Origin: Lumbricus rubellus
Lineage: Eukaryota > Annelida > Clitellata > Crassiclitellata > Lumbricidae
Assembly: GCA_945859605.1 (NCBI GenBank)
Contig: OX243822.1
Span: 15,980,671-16,044,670 of the forward strand
DNA length: 64,000 bases
Direction of reading: 5' to 3'
Of this stretch, positions 21,656 through 32,200 are shown piece by piece. Every line of letters starts with the position of its first letter. Position 1 is the stretch's first letter. The notes beneath the pieces are model-generated. The model was not told the origin of the DNA, did not search any database, and saw only the letters and a program-made list of their open reading frames with translations. A program made the translations under genes and the position numbers.

Positions 21656-22507
21656 CACTTGGACTTTGGGTCAGACTTGGGTCACCACTTTGACTTGGGT
21701 CATCAGTCATCACTTGTTGGACTTGGTCATCACATGGACTTGATCATCACTTGGACTTGGGTAATCACTTGGACTTGGGTAATCACTTTGACTTGAATTT
21801 ATCACATTAGATTAGACACTTGAGTTATCGACATGGGATGTCTCTTTTAAAGAAAGAAAGAAACCAATCTTGAATGCCTTACCCAAGAAATTTCTTGTTT
21901 TCTAATCAAAACAAATGAAACACCCAACCGGATATCAGCACAACGACTGTGATGGCGCTATTGAGTTCATACTGCAAGAAATTACAGAAAGTGAAGTGTC
22001 TTTAAATTAAATTTATGTGTTGAGTTTTATAACCTTTATTGTGCACCCCAAACTTTCGAATTTTAAAAGAACGAGTGTGCAAGATGGACGCTACAGACAC
22101 CAGTGTTATACAGTAAGAAGGCGTGCACAATATTGTGTTGGTGTGAGTCACAGTGAGACTACATCACAAAAAATTGCAGTCAGCATTAAATGTGATACTG
22201 CAGTAATGGTTTGATTAGCAATCCTCACGACATTCGTGACCTTACAAGCGGTAGAAACCGGACTCTTCTTTTCAGACCCCACCCTCCTCTTTAAGACTGC
22301 TCTCTTAGTTGGAACACTGGGTGCTATGCTTTATAGCCCCGCAGGCGTTCAGCGTTGTGAACCCAAAATGTTTTAACATCCTAAATTTTGATTTTTGACC
22401 ACATTCGAACAAACGTTCACAAGTTTCTGACAGTCTACTGTCTACCGTGCAGCCATTTTGTGGCCATTATACAGGACCAGTGTGGACTTTATATAGAGTT
22501 CTGTATA

Positions 22508-22660
22508 GAAATATGGGCAGTTTTTCGGAAAGCTGGCAGGACATAGGCCTACTCGGTGGCTTTTATCCTAACTAAACAACCGGGCATATGGACCTATTTT
22601 CAGAAAACTGGCAGGGCATACTCGGTGGTTTTTATCCTTACTAAATAAACAACCGGGCTC
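22508..22660. repeat. Local tandem duplication of about 75 bp
   Basis: Two adjacent copies share 'ctggcaggacata', 'ctcggtggcttttatcct' and 'ctaaacaaccgggc'. Non-coding; no transposon signature. Confidence 0.7.
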
Positions 22661-24704
22661 AATCTCTCTCCATCCCCCCCTCCCACACGGGTCGGAGTTC
22701 CCCTCCCAACGTGAATTTTAGCTCGTGTGTCTGATTCCTTTGTTTTTCACTGGGCTCAAGTTGCACCCGCCCTGTATCGGGATAGAACCCCTGGACATAG
22801 GCCTAGGCCTATTATAATAAGCCTCATGAATGTGTCTGTAGGCTAATTAAAGACACTAGCCACTGGCAATTGGTGTTCCTTAGCTATGTCCCTTAGATTG
22901 GGAGAGAGACCTTTCTGAGTTTCCAGTGTTTTACCTTGGACTCCCGCATATCAGTTGGTATTAGCCTATACCAACTGTTCCTGTCTTGTGCACCACCCAT
23001 AGTCACCCGTGGTAATTATCTGCCTCGCTCAATACAAAACCCTATACTACCAGAGTCTCGCTGGTAACCGGATGCCCTTAGATGAAGCTATGCACGGAGG
23101 TCTGGATATGGGAGCCCTTGAGCTATGCCTCTGTACAGAAGTGTGTATTAGAATTTAGCCTATAGCAGCTGGACACCTTGTAACACTGATGACAGGCTGA
23201 TTGAGCGTCGCCCTCCTCATTAAAGTAGTCTTAAGACTGACACCACCGAAAGGCGACCGTAGAGGTGTTAGGCTAACCGATGACAGCTGGTTCAAGTAAG
23301 CTAATGGCAGCATGGCTCATTGGGGTTGGGGTAGAGCCGGGATTCAAAATACCCACTTGAGTAGTCTCACCAGGGCTCAAAAACATGTGAATTTATACGC
23401 CGATGTTCGGAACTGTGTTTTATTGACTTATGACGTGCTGTAGTTTTACGTTTGGTTGTTTTTAACCTTTGCACGGGCTGTTGTTGTTGATCAGAATTTG
23501 GCTTTAACCTTGCTGTATGATTATTGCGTTTTTCATCCCGGCTGTTTACTTTCTTTGTGTCGGCAGGTGATGATTGTTTTTTTAAATAGAAGATCTAGGC
23601 TATTTATTTGTTCCAGGTAGGCCTATGCGACTGTGACACTATTGATTAGTTTAGGCTAGGCCTACCTGTGTAGTCCGGTGATAATTATTCTTGATAGGCC
23701 TATGCTGTTTTAACAGCTGTGACACAGTTTGCAATGTCTAGAAGATATATTAGGCGAAGCTCATAAGGATTTGGAACATCAGGGGTCATTTTCTTGTTTA
23801 TAGCCTATTGAATGAATGAATTATTTAATGCATGCATCAATGAATGAATACATGAATGAATTAATTAGATTATGCATTTTCAAGTAGGCCTAGTTTGACG
23901 TGTGCATGAGCATTTTTAAAATCATTTTTATCATTAGATCATATCTAAGAATTGGGAGCATTCTGATGCAATTATCAGATTGTTTTAATTAGACCTATAA
24001 AGACTCCGAGCATTTTGGGTCATAGGCCTATACCTGATGTGATTAGATTTCTAGATCTCTAATTGCTCAAGCCATTCATATGTTTTGTATTCTTGGCTGT
24101 TTGCTTGCTTGGCAGATCAGTGTTGAAGATGACGATAGTTTACAAGTTTACTGAGTCAGAAATTTGTGATAAACTATTTTTATTGTTTAATTACTGGTTT
24201 AAACTCCGGGGTTATCCGAGCGCGGTGTCTGGCAACTCGACTCCCCGTCTGATGCTCTATTATACCATACCCCCACAATGGGGTAAATAGGTTTGCCTGT
24301 ACGTGTGACTTCCACAGCTAGCCGGATTCTTACATAGGCATGCAGATCCTGAATTACCCCCCATTAAAATGAATGACCAGTTATTTGGTTGACTTGGGGT
24401 GCATCTTAATTTGAGTTGCTCCACCCCGACCGTGGTTCCTAACTACACTGGTAAACAATCCTGTAAATACTGTAGGGGCAATATGTAGGAGTGGTTGTTC
24501 AGAAAGGACGTCCGCAATTAGTAAAACTGAATGTAGCAATGTCTCAGTGTAACAATATGATACATAGTTTTGTTTAGTAGGCGTGTTCCCAAATCACAAC
24601 TAGTAACTACCGTCAGATGGTTGGCAGTCTGAAGTGGGTTGGTCGCCCTTATTAACCTAATGCTCCGTTGCAAACAACTCAGTAGCTATTTCATCTGTAT
24701 ACAC
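22661..24704. other. Intergenic, nothing recognised
   Basis: Short ORFs only, none with a domain. The short motif taggcctA recurs often here and elsewhere in the window, but without array structure. Confidence 0.4.
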
Positions 24705-25173
24705 ATTGCCGGTGTCACGAAATAGAGTATCCCCCATATTAATAGTATCCCCCAAAATGAGGAAAAGTCAAAAATAACACTTCCGCGTGCATTTATTTTT
24801 GCAAATTAATTTTCATCTGCTCTGTTTTGAACAATGACACTAACAGGTATGTTTATTCCTACTAGATAATTTGTTTTGCTTTGGTTTTATAGCACTTAAA
24901 ACATTTAAAACGCTTAAAAACACTCGGAGACATTAAATAATTTTGAGTTGCCTTTCTCTGAGCATTGCTTAGGTCACTTAAAACAATTAGAGTGACTTGA
25001 AATTTTGATTAGAGTATAAATTTTTTATTTATACGCATTTTTCAAAAAATGGGATAGAATGGTTTATCCCCCCGGATAGTCTAGACCGGTTAATTCCATC
25101 CGAGGGGATAGATTAATTCATCCCCCCCCGGATAGCTTTCAGGGGGGATAATCCTTTTCATGACACCGGCAAT
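24705..25173. mobile_element. Non-autonomous DNA element with long terminal inverted repeats
   Basis: The left end ATTGCCGGTGTCACGAAA (continuing to TATCCCCC) is matched by the inverted right end, which finishes TTTTCATGACACCGGCAAT. Together they form imperfect inverted repeats of about 30 bp. The inner sequence is rich in GGGGGATA/TATCCCCC blocks. A target duplication is not clear, so I do not assign a superfamily. Confidence 0.7.
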
Positions 25174-26201
25174 AATAGATTGATAGGTAAAGGTAGATTC
25201 GAGTTTTGGCGTGTAAAAGCAGTAGAGTGAGTTGGGTACTTGGGTTGATATGCGTGCATAAGACCGTGCCGCCACACCACAGGAGTCTTTTAGACAGTTA
25301 CGCTGTCTTGTGGCCATGGCAGAAGGAAATGAGGGAGTGTGAGCTGGGTGCGAACATGTATACAGGGAGGGGTCCAGACTCCAGAGTAGCCTATGTTATT
25401 GTTTGCGAACGTTCTTTATAGACTACCCCATTTCGGGGCTTTTATCTTGTAGCCTAAACGTTTAGATCCATTATAATTGAACATCGACTTGTGACTGATT
25501 TAAGAGACTTCAATCTCGCGTATAGGCCTAGTACTGTTGGTCTTAACTGTTTTATGACATCTTATGTTTTCAGTTATCCAGGTTAACAATGCATTGACTT
25601 TTTTGTCACAGGGATCATTAATTGTATTATTTTTGTTTTTGTACGTTACCAATTTAGCCAATTCTTCTTGTGAGAATTTCGGTATACTTTCAGTGTGTTA
25701 TAAAAATTATCAGCTCTGCAGGCCTACATGTCTATATCTCATGTTGTCAGCTAATGCATTTACTGTTTTGTCACAGTAACAGTATTATATCTAAGTAATT
25801 TTGCTGTATATACATATACTCAGGGTTTCTTCAACTGTAAGTAGTAATTATTTATTATGATTTTTTTACTGTGTAGTCTATTTGATACATACATGTCTTC
25901 AAATTGTCTTGTTTGTACAAAAAATCAGCACTGAGTGTTTTGTTTGTTTTATATTCGTTTGCATCACTACTGTTACTCATATATTAAAACCGGATTCCAG
26001 CAACAAATTCAAATTAGTAGGTGAGTTAATAACTTTATTGGCATAAGACAAACTCTCATACCTTACAACAACTACGTATGCAGCTAAAATTAGGACAATA
26101 GCCCAACGGTAGTCTAGAAGAACAACGATGCATATAATTATAATAAACAGTTAGGGCTTGTATAGAGTGTGTAGACGCCAAACAGTTATAGAGTGTCTCT
26201 G

Positions 26202-26210
26202 AGTTATATA

Positions 26211-26267
<57 letters not shown>
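26202..26267. repeat. (TA)n microsatellite
   Basis: About 60 bp of alternating T and A with two phase slips. Confidence 0.95.
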
Positions 26268-26364
26268 TGCATTGGGATAGTGGTGGTAGGCGTATATGTA
26301 AGGCGTGCGTTACGGAGTTTTAACTTTTAACTACTAAGTATAGGCCTAAATATAGATATATATA

Positions 26365-26829
26365 GGCGGTGGCGGTAACGACGGTGGCGACGACGACGGT
26401 GGTGGCGACGACGACGACGGTGGTGGCGACGACGACGACGACGGTGGTGGCGACGACGACGACGGTGGGTGGCGACGACAACGACGGTGGTGGCGACGAC
26501 GACGACGGTGGTGGTGGTGACGACGACGGTGGTGGCGACGACGACGACGGTGGTGGCGACGACGACGACGGTGGTGGCGACGACGACGACGGTGGTGGCG
26601 ACGACGACGGTGGTGGTGGTGGCGACGACGACGGTGGTGGCGACGACGACGAGGGTGGTGGCGACGACGACGACGGTGGGTGGCGACGACGACGACGGTG
26701 GTGGCGACGACTACGACGGTGGTGGCGACGACGACGACGGTGGGTGGCGACGACAACGACGGTGGTGGCGACGACGACGACGGTGGTGGCGACGACAACG
26801 ACGGTGGTGGCGACGACGACGGCGACGAA
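26365..26829. repeat. GAC/GGT trinucleotide-based minisatellite, about 465 bp
   Basis: Alternating runs of (GAC)3-5 and (GGT)2-4 joined by GGC, in units of roughly 18-24 bp. Every step is a multiple of 3, so long low-complexity ORFs (Asp/Gly, Thr/Val, Arg/Trp and the minus-strand Ser/Pro, His/Arg forms) run through all frames. No splice or domain context supports translation. Confidence 0.97.
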
Positions 26830-26864
26830 TAGTCTAGGAATATAATTGCACGTCGGTGGTGGTG

Positions 26865-27118
26865 GTTCTCTGCCCGAAGGCAGGTTCACTGGCTTTACGT
26901 CCATGGGGATGAGATGTGTGAGGTGGTTTTCCGTTGCCTTCTCCACAGATAATGATGGGTAAGCAACTTGCCCAAGGTCGCTCCGCAGCAGCTTGCGCGA
27001 CCGCGTCCCATGCGTGCTAGCCCGAGATATCTAAATCTCTGAATGTCAACTCCCAGCCCGGGGCTTGAACCGCAGTCCGTTGCAACCAACAGACGTATGC
27101 CGCTTTAGCTTACCGGTG
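26865..27118 (-). mobile_element. SINE-like element with tRNA-type head, minus orientation
   Basis: A GC-rich block unlike its surroundings. It contains 'cttgcccaaggtcgctccgcag' and, near the right end, 'ggggcttgaaccgcagtcc', the reverse complement of a B-box-like sequence. It is followed by the complement of a head, 'cgtatgccgctttagcttac'. It differs from the main SINE family in its core. Confidence 0.5.
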
Positions 27119-27121
27119 TAA

Positions 27122-27328
27122 GTACGTTTGTTTGTATGTGCACTTGTTATAGCGCCCCTTCAAGCTCTTCCTACTCAGAGGCGCTCCCGACTGCAGAGCG
27201 GACACTCCATCGGAGTTTCACGCCGAAGCGCTGAGCAATAATTGTTAGTGAAGGACTTGCAGAAGGTCCCTACGAGGCGGCTTGAGCAAGGCAACAAACA
27301 CACCCAATACACCGCCGCGCCCCACATG
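27122..27328 (-). mobile_element. tRNA-derived SINE, minus orientation, head partly deleted
   Basis: Tail 'gtttgtttgtatgtgcacttg', core 'atagcgccccttcaagctcttcctactcagaggcgctccc', and the module with 'agtgaaggacttgc'. The B box is deleted between 'ggcggcttgag' and 'caaggcaac'. The head complement 'aatacaccgccgcgcccca' remains. Confidence 0.7.
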
Positions 27329-27347
27329 TGTTTATGACAACGATAGG

Positions 27348-27348
<1 letters not shown>

Positions 27349-27406
<58 letters not shown>
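27349..27406. repeat. (TG)n microsatellite
   Basis: About 29 uninterrupted TG dinucleotides inside the shallow intergenic region downstream of the SINE at 27122. Confidence 0.97.
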
Positions 27407-27408
<2 letters not shown>

Positions 27409-27611
27409 TGTGACTTGTCAGTGTTTGGTCGATACTTCGTTCGGTTGGACTTCCAACGTAGATGGAAGCGAACGTTGGAGACTGTATACAAAGTGTACAC
27501 ATCTTGTAAAGCGACCACGGTGACTATAATAACGCAGCGCTCCTCTCATGATCTCATCTGCCCTTGTTTTCTCCCGTCCGCCTGTCTGCCTCTGTTTCAG
27601 TAAATAAATAC

Positions 27612-27680
27612 ATACAGGGGGCAGTATCGCATTGGACATGGAGATCAGCGGACCCGAGTTCGAGTCCCGTGGGGCAGAGG
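27612..27680 (+). mobile_element. tRNA-like fragment
   Basis: Contains GAGTTCGAGTCCCG, a good B box, and a short upstream region that could be a degenerate D arm (GGGGCAGTATCGCATTGG). The spacing is too short for a functional tRNA, so it is better read as a tRNA pseudogene or a SINE head. Confidence 0.35.
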
Positions 27681-27904
27681 GTCTTTGTAAACTGCCATTA
27701 GCGCCGTGTATTGCAGGCTGTCTGTTCTGTCAGTAGTAAAGCAAGTCTTATGTCATTTGAATTCTTGTCAATTGTTTCAATTGTTTCAATTGCATAACTG
27801 TACACTTTAGCCTAACTGGTTGCGGTCTGTTCAAATAAAGGAATGTTATTTTTATGGCCTGCATCCATCCATCACTACCTCCAGCCATGTCGTAGCCTAC
27901 TAAA

Positions 27905-27949
27905 CCACCACCACCACCACCACCACCACCACCACCACCACCACCACCA
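27905..27949. repeat. (CAC)n microsatellite
   Basis: Fifteen CAC/CCA triplets, 60 bp left of the retrotransposon insertion. Confidence 0.95.
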
Positions 27950-28015
27950 TATACTGCGGACCAGTCAAGTAGCATTTTCATTTCAATTAATTTTTAATCC
28001 CAATTTCTGTGAAAG

Positions 28016-28530
28016 TGTGATAACCTCCTTGATATCACCTTCACCTCCTATCAGTCTCTTCGGAAGCTTCTTCGTATAAGTTCGTGGTAGCGTAGGCCTA
28101 TCCCTAGATAACTGTTTCATTAGCTAAATGGCTAGGTTAAAGAATCTACAGTCTTTCACTGTTTTGTTAACCAACAACGACGACGTGTTTAACTCTTCTT
28201 ATTATACTCCAAAATCCGATATAAAGTAAAACGATCAGCAACAACACAACAATGACTACACTTGCGTTATCATAACAACTACACGACTACTACCTTCATC
28301 AGTCTACTCTATCGCAACTCAACAACAACTATTACAGCCTATCTCAACGGCTCTCAACACGCAACTCTCCTTCTTCACTTCCACTCCCTTCTTGTACAAT
28401 TAACGTACGCTCGTCTAGACGTCACGTGCTGTCCAGGCAATCACCTGTGTAGACGCCGCGCGGCAATTTGCACCTGGCCTACTTACGTCGCTGTACGACA
28501 ATCGGCGTGCACTGATTAAATTAGCTGACA
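28016..28530 (-). repeat. 3' LTR of the Gmr1-like element (515 bp)
   Basis: Downstream LTR in element orientation. It matches 33725-34239 base for base as far as I can compare by eye (constant offset 5709; even the spurious 85-residue ORFs are identical). In element orientation it starts TGTCAGC and ends TATCACA. Confidence 0.93.
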
Positions 28531-28532
28531 TT

Positions 28533-28550
28533 ACCTCCTTCCTTTCTTTT
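28533..28550 (-). other. Polypurine tract of the Gmr1-like element
   Basis: On the minus strand, AAAAGAAAGGAAGGAGGT lies immediately upstream of the 3' LTR, in the position of the plus-strand primer for second-strand synthesis. Confidence 0.75.
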
Positions 28551-28647
28551 GAAGAGAGCTAATTAATCTTAAAAATTAGCGAACGTATAATGCTTAAACT
28601 AAATACAAACAATTCCTATACTAAATACAATCACAAAATATCTTATA

Positions 28648-29205
28648 CTACAATCTCGATAAGCAGTCCGCTACTACATTCAGCTTTCCCTTCTTATAGT
28701 TCAACAGAATGTCAAAATTTTGCAATGATAAAGACCATCGGACTAAATTAGCAGACTTCGACATTGACTCAGTCAAATAAACTAAAGGATTATGGTCAGT
28801 GAACACATTAATCTTGGAACCAATAATAATTTCTTTCAATTTGTTTAAAGCCCATATGATTGCATAGGCTTCCTTCTCAATCGTCGCCCATCTCCTCTGG
28901 GTATCTGTCAGCTTCTGGCTGATAAATGAAACGGGACGTTCTATCCCCTCATCGTCCACTTGTGACAGCACAGCCCCCACAGCAAAATCACTGCTATCAC
29001 AGTACAAATTAAATGGTTTGCCAACCTCGAACATGTACAGAACAACATTCGATAAAACAATTTCTTTAAGAGAATCAAAAGATTTCTGGTGGTCCTCAGT
29101 CCAAATAATGTTCTCAGGTGTCTGCTTGCTAGTTAAATCTGTCAATGGTTTAGCAATCTCAGCAAAATTACAAATAAATTGTCTGTAGAAACCAAAGAAT
29201 ATCAA
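28648..29205 (-). pseudogene. RT C-terminal remnant plus RNase H of the Gmr1-like element
   Basis: The 185-codon frame opens inside the RT connection (FFGFYRQFICNFAEI … PLTDLT), so it has no true N-terminus. It then carries a complete RNase H: LYCDSSDFAVGAVLSQ, EKEAYAIIWAL, FTDHNPL and VVADCLSRL give the Asp-Glu-Asp-Asp set. It is in a different frame from the upstream gag-pol ORF and is separated from it by stops at the deletion junction. As it stands it is unlikely to be made as part of a polyprotein. Confidence 0.85.
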
Positions 29206-29240
29206 TCAATTAGTTAGCAAATGTTAGGATTCTTCGGGTT
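29206..29240 (-). other. Junction of the internal RT deletion
   Basis: On the minus strand the integrase-side ORF runs through the pre-RT segment (SDKPGLCTLVEQEVVLNPK) and stops at TAA (29214-29216). The RNase H-side frame begins a few bases later in another frame. In related gypsy-type elements some 200 codons of RT, including the YxDD motif, lie between these two points (family knowledge). They are missing here. Confidence 0.8.
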
Positions 29241-32200
29241 CAGCACCACTTCCTGTTCTACCAGTGTACATAATCCAGGTTTGTCCGAAACTCTGTCTGC
29301 ATAACAGTTCAGTACATCCAGTAGCTGTTTCTGTTGCTCGCTCGTAAGATGTCCGATCTGTTCATAGTCCAATTGCAGCGATTTCTGTGTCGTCTCTGCA
29401 TGGTCTTCTTTCAATGGTAGCTCTACCACTGATCCGAATTCGTCGTCCTCTTCCACGATGAGACCACACGATAATGTTCTTGCGATGAACTTCCTCATTT
29501 TGTTGGCATGGACGATTCGTCGGCCGTTTTCATTCATGTCCACCAGATACGAATACTTGGATCTTCTTTGTAGCACTGTACATGGACCATGCCATCGTGA
29601 GATCAATTTATTGGTTGACGTTGGATACAGGACGATGACGTTTTCTCCTGGTTCGAATTCTTTATCCTTGGCCCTCTTGTTGTATTGACTGGCGTATTGT
29701 TTTTGCTTTTCCTCTGCACAATTTTCAGCAAATATCAAAGCTTTCTCCATGTCTGCTCTTAAGTTCTTCAGGTACTTTGCTGGTTGTACTCCAATGTTTG
29801 GCGGTAGATTTATTTCTTTGGTCCAGCTTTCCTTTAAGATAGTTAATGGTCCTCTTGGCATTTTTCCATACACCAGCAGATATGGTGCCACTCCTGTCGT
29901 TGCGTTAGGAACTTCTCTCAATGCCCATACGGTAAACGGAATGATTTTATGCCACTGTCTTGGATTTTCCACAATGACATGATGCACCATCTTCTTGAAC
30001 GTCTGGTTCCATCTCTCAACTAATCCAGCTGCCTCAGGATGCCCTGGTGAATCGAATCGTGGACAGCATCCCATCAATTTCAAAAATTCTCTTGTGAGAC
30101 TGGCTGTAAAATTTGTGCCTCTGTCGCTGGTGATCACAGACGGCACCCCCACGTCAATGAATAGCTTCATCAAAGCTTCGCACACAGCCTTAGCAGTCAA
30201 TGACTTCAGCAAAAAGATTGTCGGCCATCTTGTACATGAATCCACTATGCACAAGCAATACTTATGCCCAGCTGCTGACTTCGGTTCTATTGGGCCTACC
30301 ACGTCCATAGTCATCCGTCGGAATGGAACATCTTCCCTTGGAATTGGTGTAATCGGCACTCGATCCATCACCAAACTTCGTGCCTTCAGCTGACACTTCT
30401 CACAGGACTTACAAAATTTCACCACGTCTCGACGCATCTTTGGCCAGACAAAGGACAACTTGATTCTCTCTCGTGTCTTCTCTTCTCCCAAGTGTCCGCC
30501 AAATACTGACTCGTGAGCTAATTCCATTACTTGAATTCTTCTCTCTTTCGGTAACACCAACTGATACACAAGCTGATCCAGCATTTGATGCTTCTTATAC
30601 AGCAATCCATTCACCACGATAAACTCTGATCCTTGGTCTTCAGCGATCCTCCACCACGATTTCAGTGACTCGTCATTTCTCTGCTGCTCCTCGAATTTCT
30701 TCGCATCTTCCAGCTGTCTTTCATCGTTCGAATTCTCTGTGAACAAGTCCCTCATACTTGTCTCCAGTTCAGCGTCGCTTCCGGAATCTTCACTATCATT
30801 TCGTTCACATGCAGCCATCTCTTCTTCAGTTTCATTGTTCTCAGATGTTGTTCTTTCGTCATCTTGGATGCTGAGTTCATCTTCGCTTTCCGTGTCATCT
30901 TCTTGCGAACTTTCGTTTATCGTTTCATCTTCCCCGTCTTCGACTTCTGCTCTCCGACTTTGTGCTCTTGTAGTCACATTCGCTTGTAGCTCTCCTTGCA
31001 ATATACTGATTGGTGGAACCTCTTTCAGTTCTGCAATTATCTCTGGATGTAGCAGGAACTTTTCTGGATTTTCTTTACACAGTTCTGCTGAAATGCTGGC
31101 ACACACTAAAGTTAAATATGGCGCGATATTTATTGTCCTGTCCTCTGTAGCTGTTCCTTCGTTACGACCGCTCATCCGCACTTCGATTTTCACCAACTTA
31201 GCTGGAATCGGCTCTCCAGCTACACATTGCAAATGAACTCTGCCGATTTCTTCTACTGTCGTTCCTTTCAGTAGTTCCTCGTTGATTACTGGTATCTCGG
31301 TCCCCGAGTCAATCAACGCCTCGACTTGCACAGGCTGCCCATCAGTCCCACGTATCTCCACATTTACATGCTGCAACGATATCTTCTTTATGCGTTGACA
31401 CTCCTCTTTACTTTTTGTTTCTCGACAAATTTCTGCAATGGAAGTAGTCTTTATCGCTTCTTTCAGTATGGTGAACTGCGGCGTACACTTCATCACTGAC
31501 TTTACTTCTGTTTCTTGGTTGCATTGTTCTTCCCAACCAGGAGGTGCATTTATCACTTGTATCTGGTTTACTCGAAGATTTTCTGCACTTCTGCTAAAGT
31601 TCTTCCTCAGATTTGCCGCTCCTGGTGCTTGGCAATGTTTTATTAGGTGTTTGTCAGAATGACAGTTGTGGCAACGTTTCTTTATAAAACTTCTTTGCTC
31701 ATTGTTCTCCCATTTGTTGTACGGCGTGTATGATGCATTACTTTCTGTTGGGCGTCCCAGCGGCGGAGTTCGATTGTAGGCTTGTCTGTCCCACGTTGAC
31801 TCTTTCTTATCTTGCCAATACTGCTTTCCAGAATAATTATCTTTCTTTGCATCATTACTCTTGGCTTGGCTTCCGGTGTCTTTGCTATCCTTGTTCCACT
31901 TGGGTTGCTTTGGACTATTGTCCCATGCTTCAAATTTCGGTTTGTCTTGGAACATCACACCAATCCGATTGTTTACATGTATATCTGCGAGATCTGCAAC
32001 ATTACTAGCTTCCAAGCATTCTGTGCCCTCTTTTGCTAAGACAAACTGCAGTGGACCTGGTGGTAAACATTCTTTCAGCTTATCCGCCACTAACAAATCA
32101 AACAGCTTCTCGTAGTCTTTGTCCACTCGTCTACTTCGGACATAATAATTCAACAGGTTCTTCAGCCTAGCCGTGAACATCGTATACGTTTCTTCGGCTG

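Noticed and set aside
26320..26946. Ser/Pro-, His/Arg-, Asp/Gly- and Thr/Val-rich ORFs
   Set aside because: Frames through the triplet minisatellite; no flanking coding sequence.
27612..27680. Functional tRNA gene
   Set aside because: The B box is good, but the arm spacing is too short and no complete cloverleaf can be drawn. Listed only as a tRNA-like fragment.
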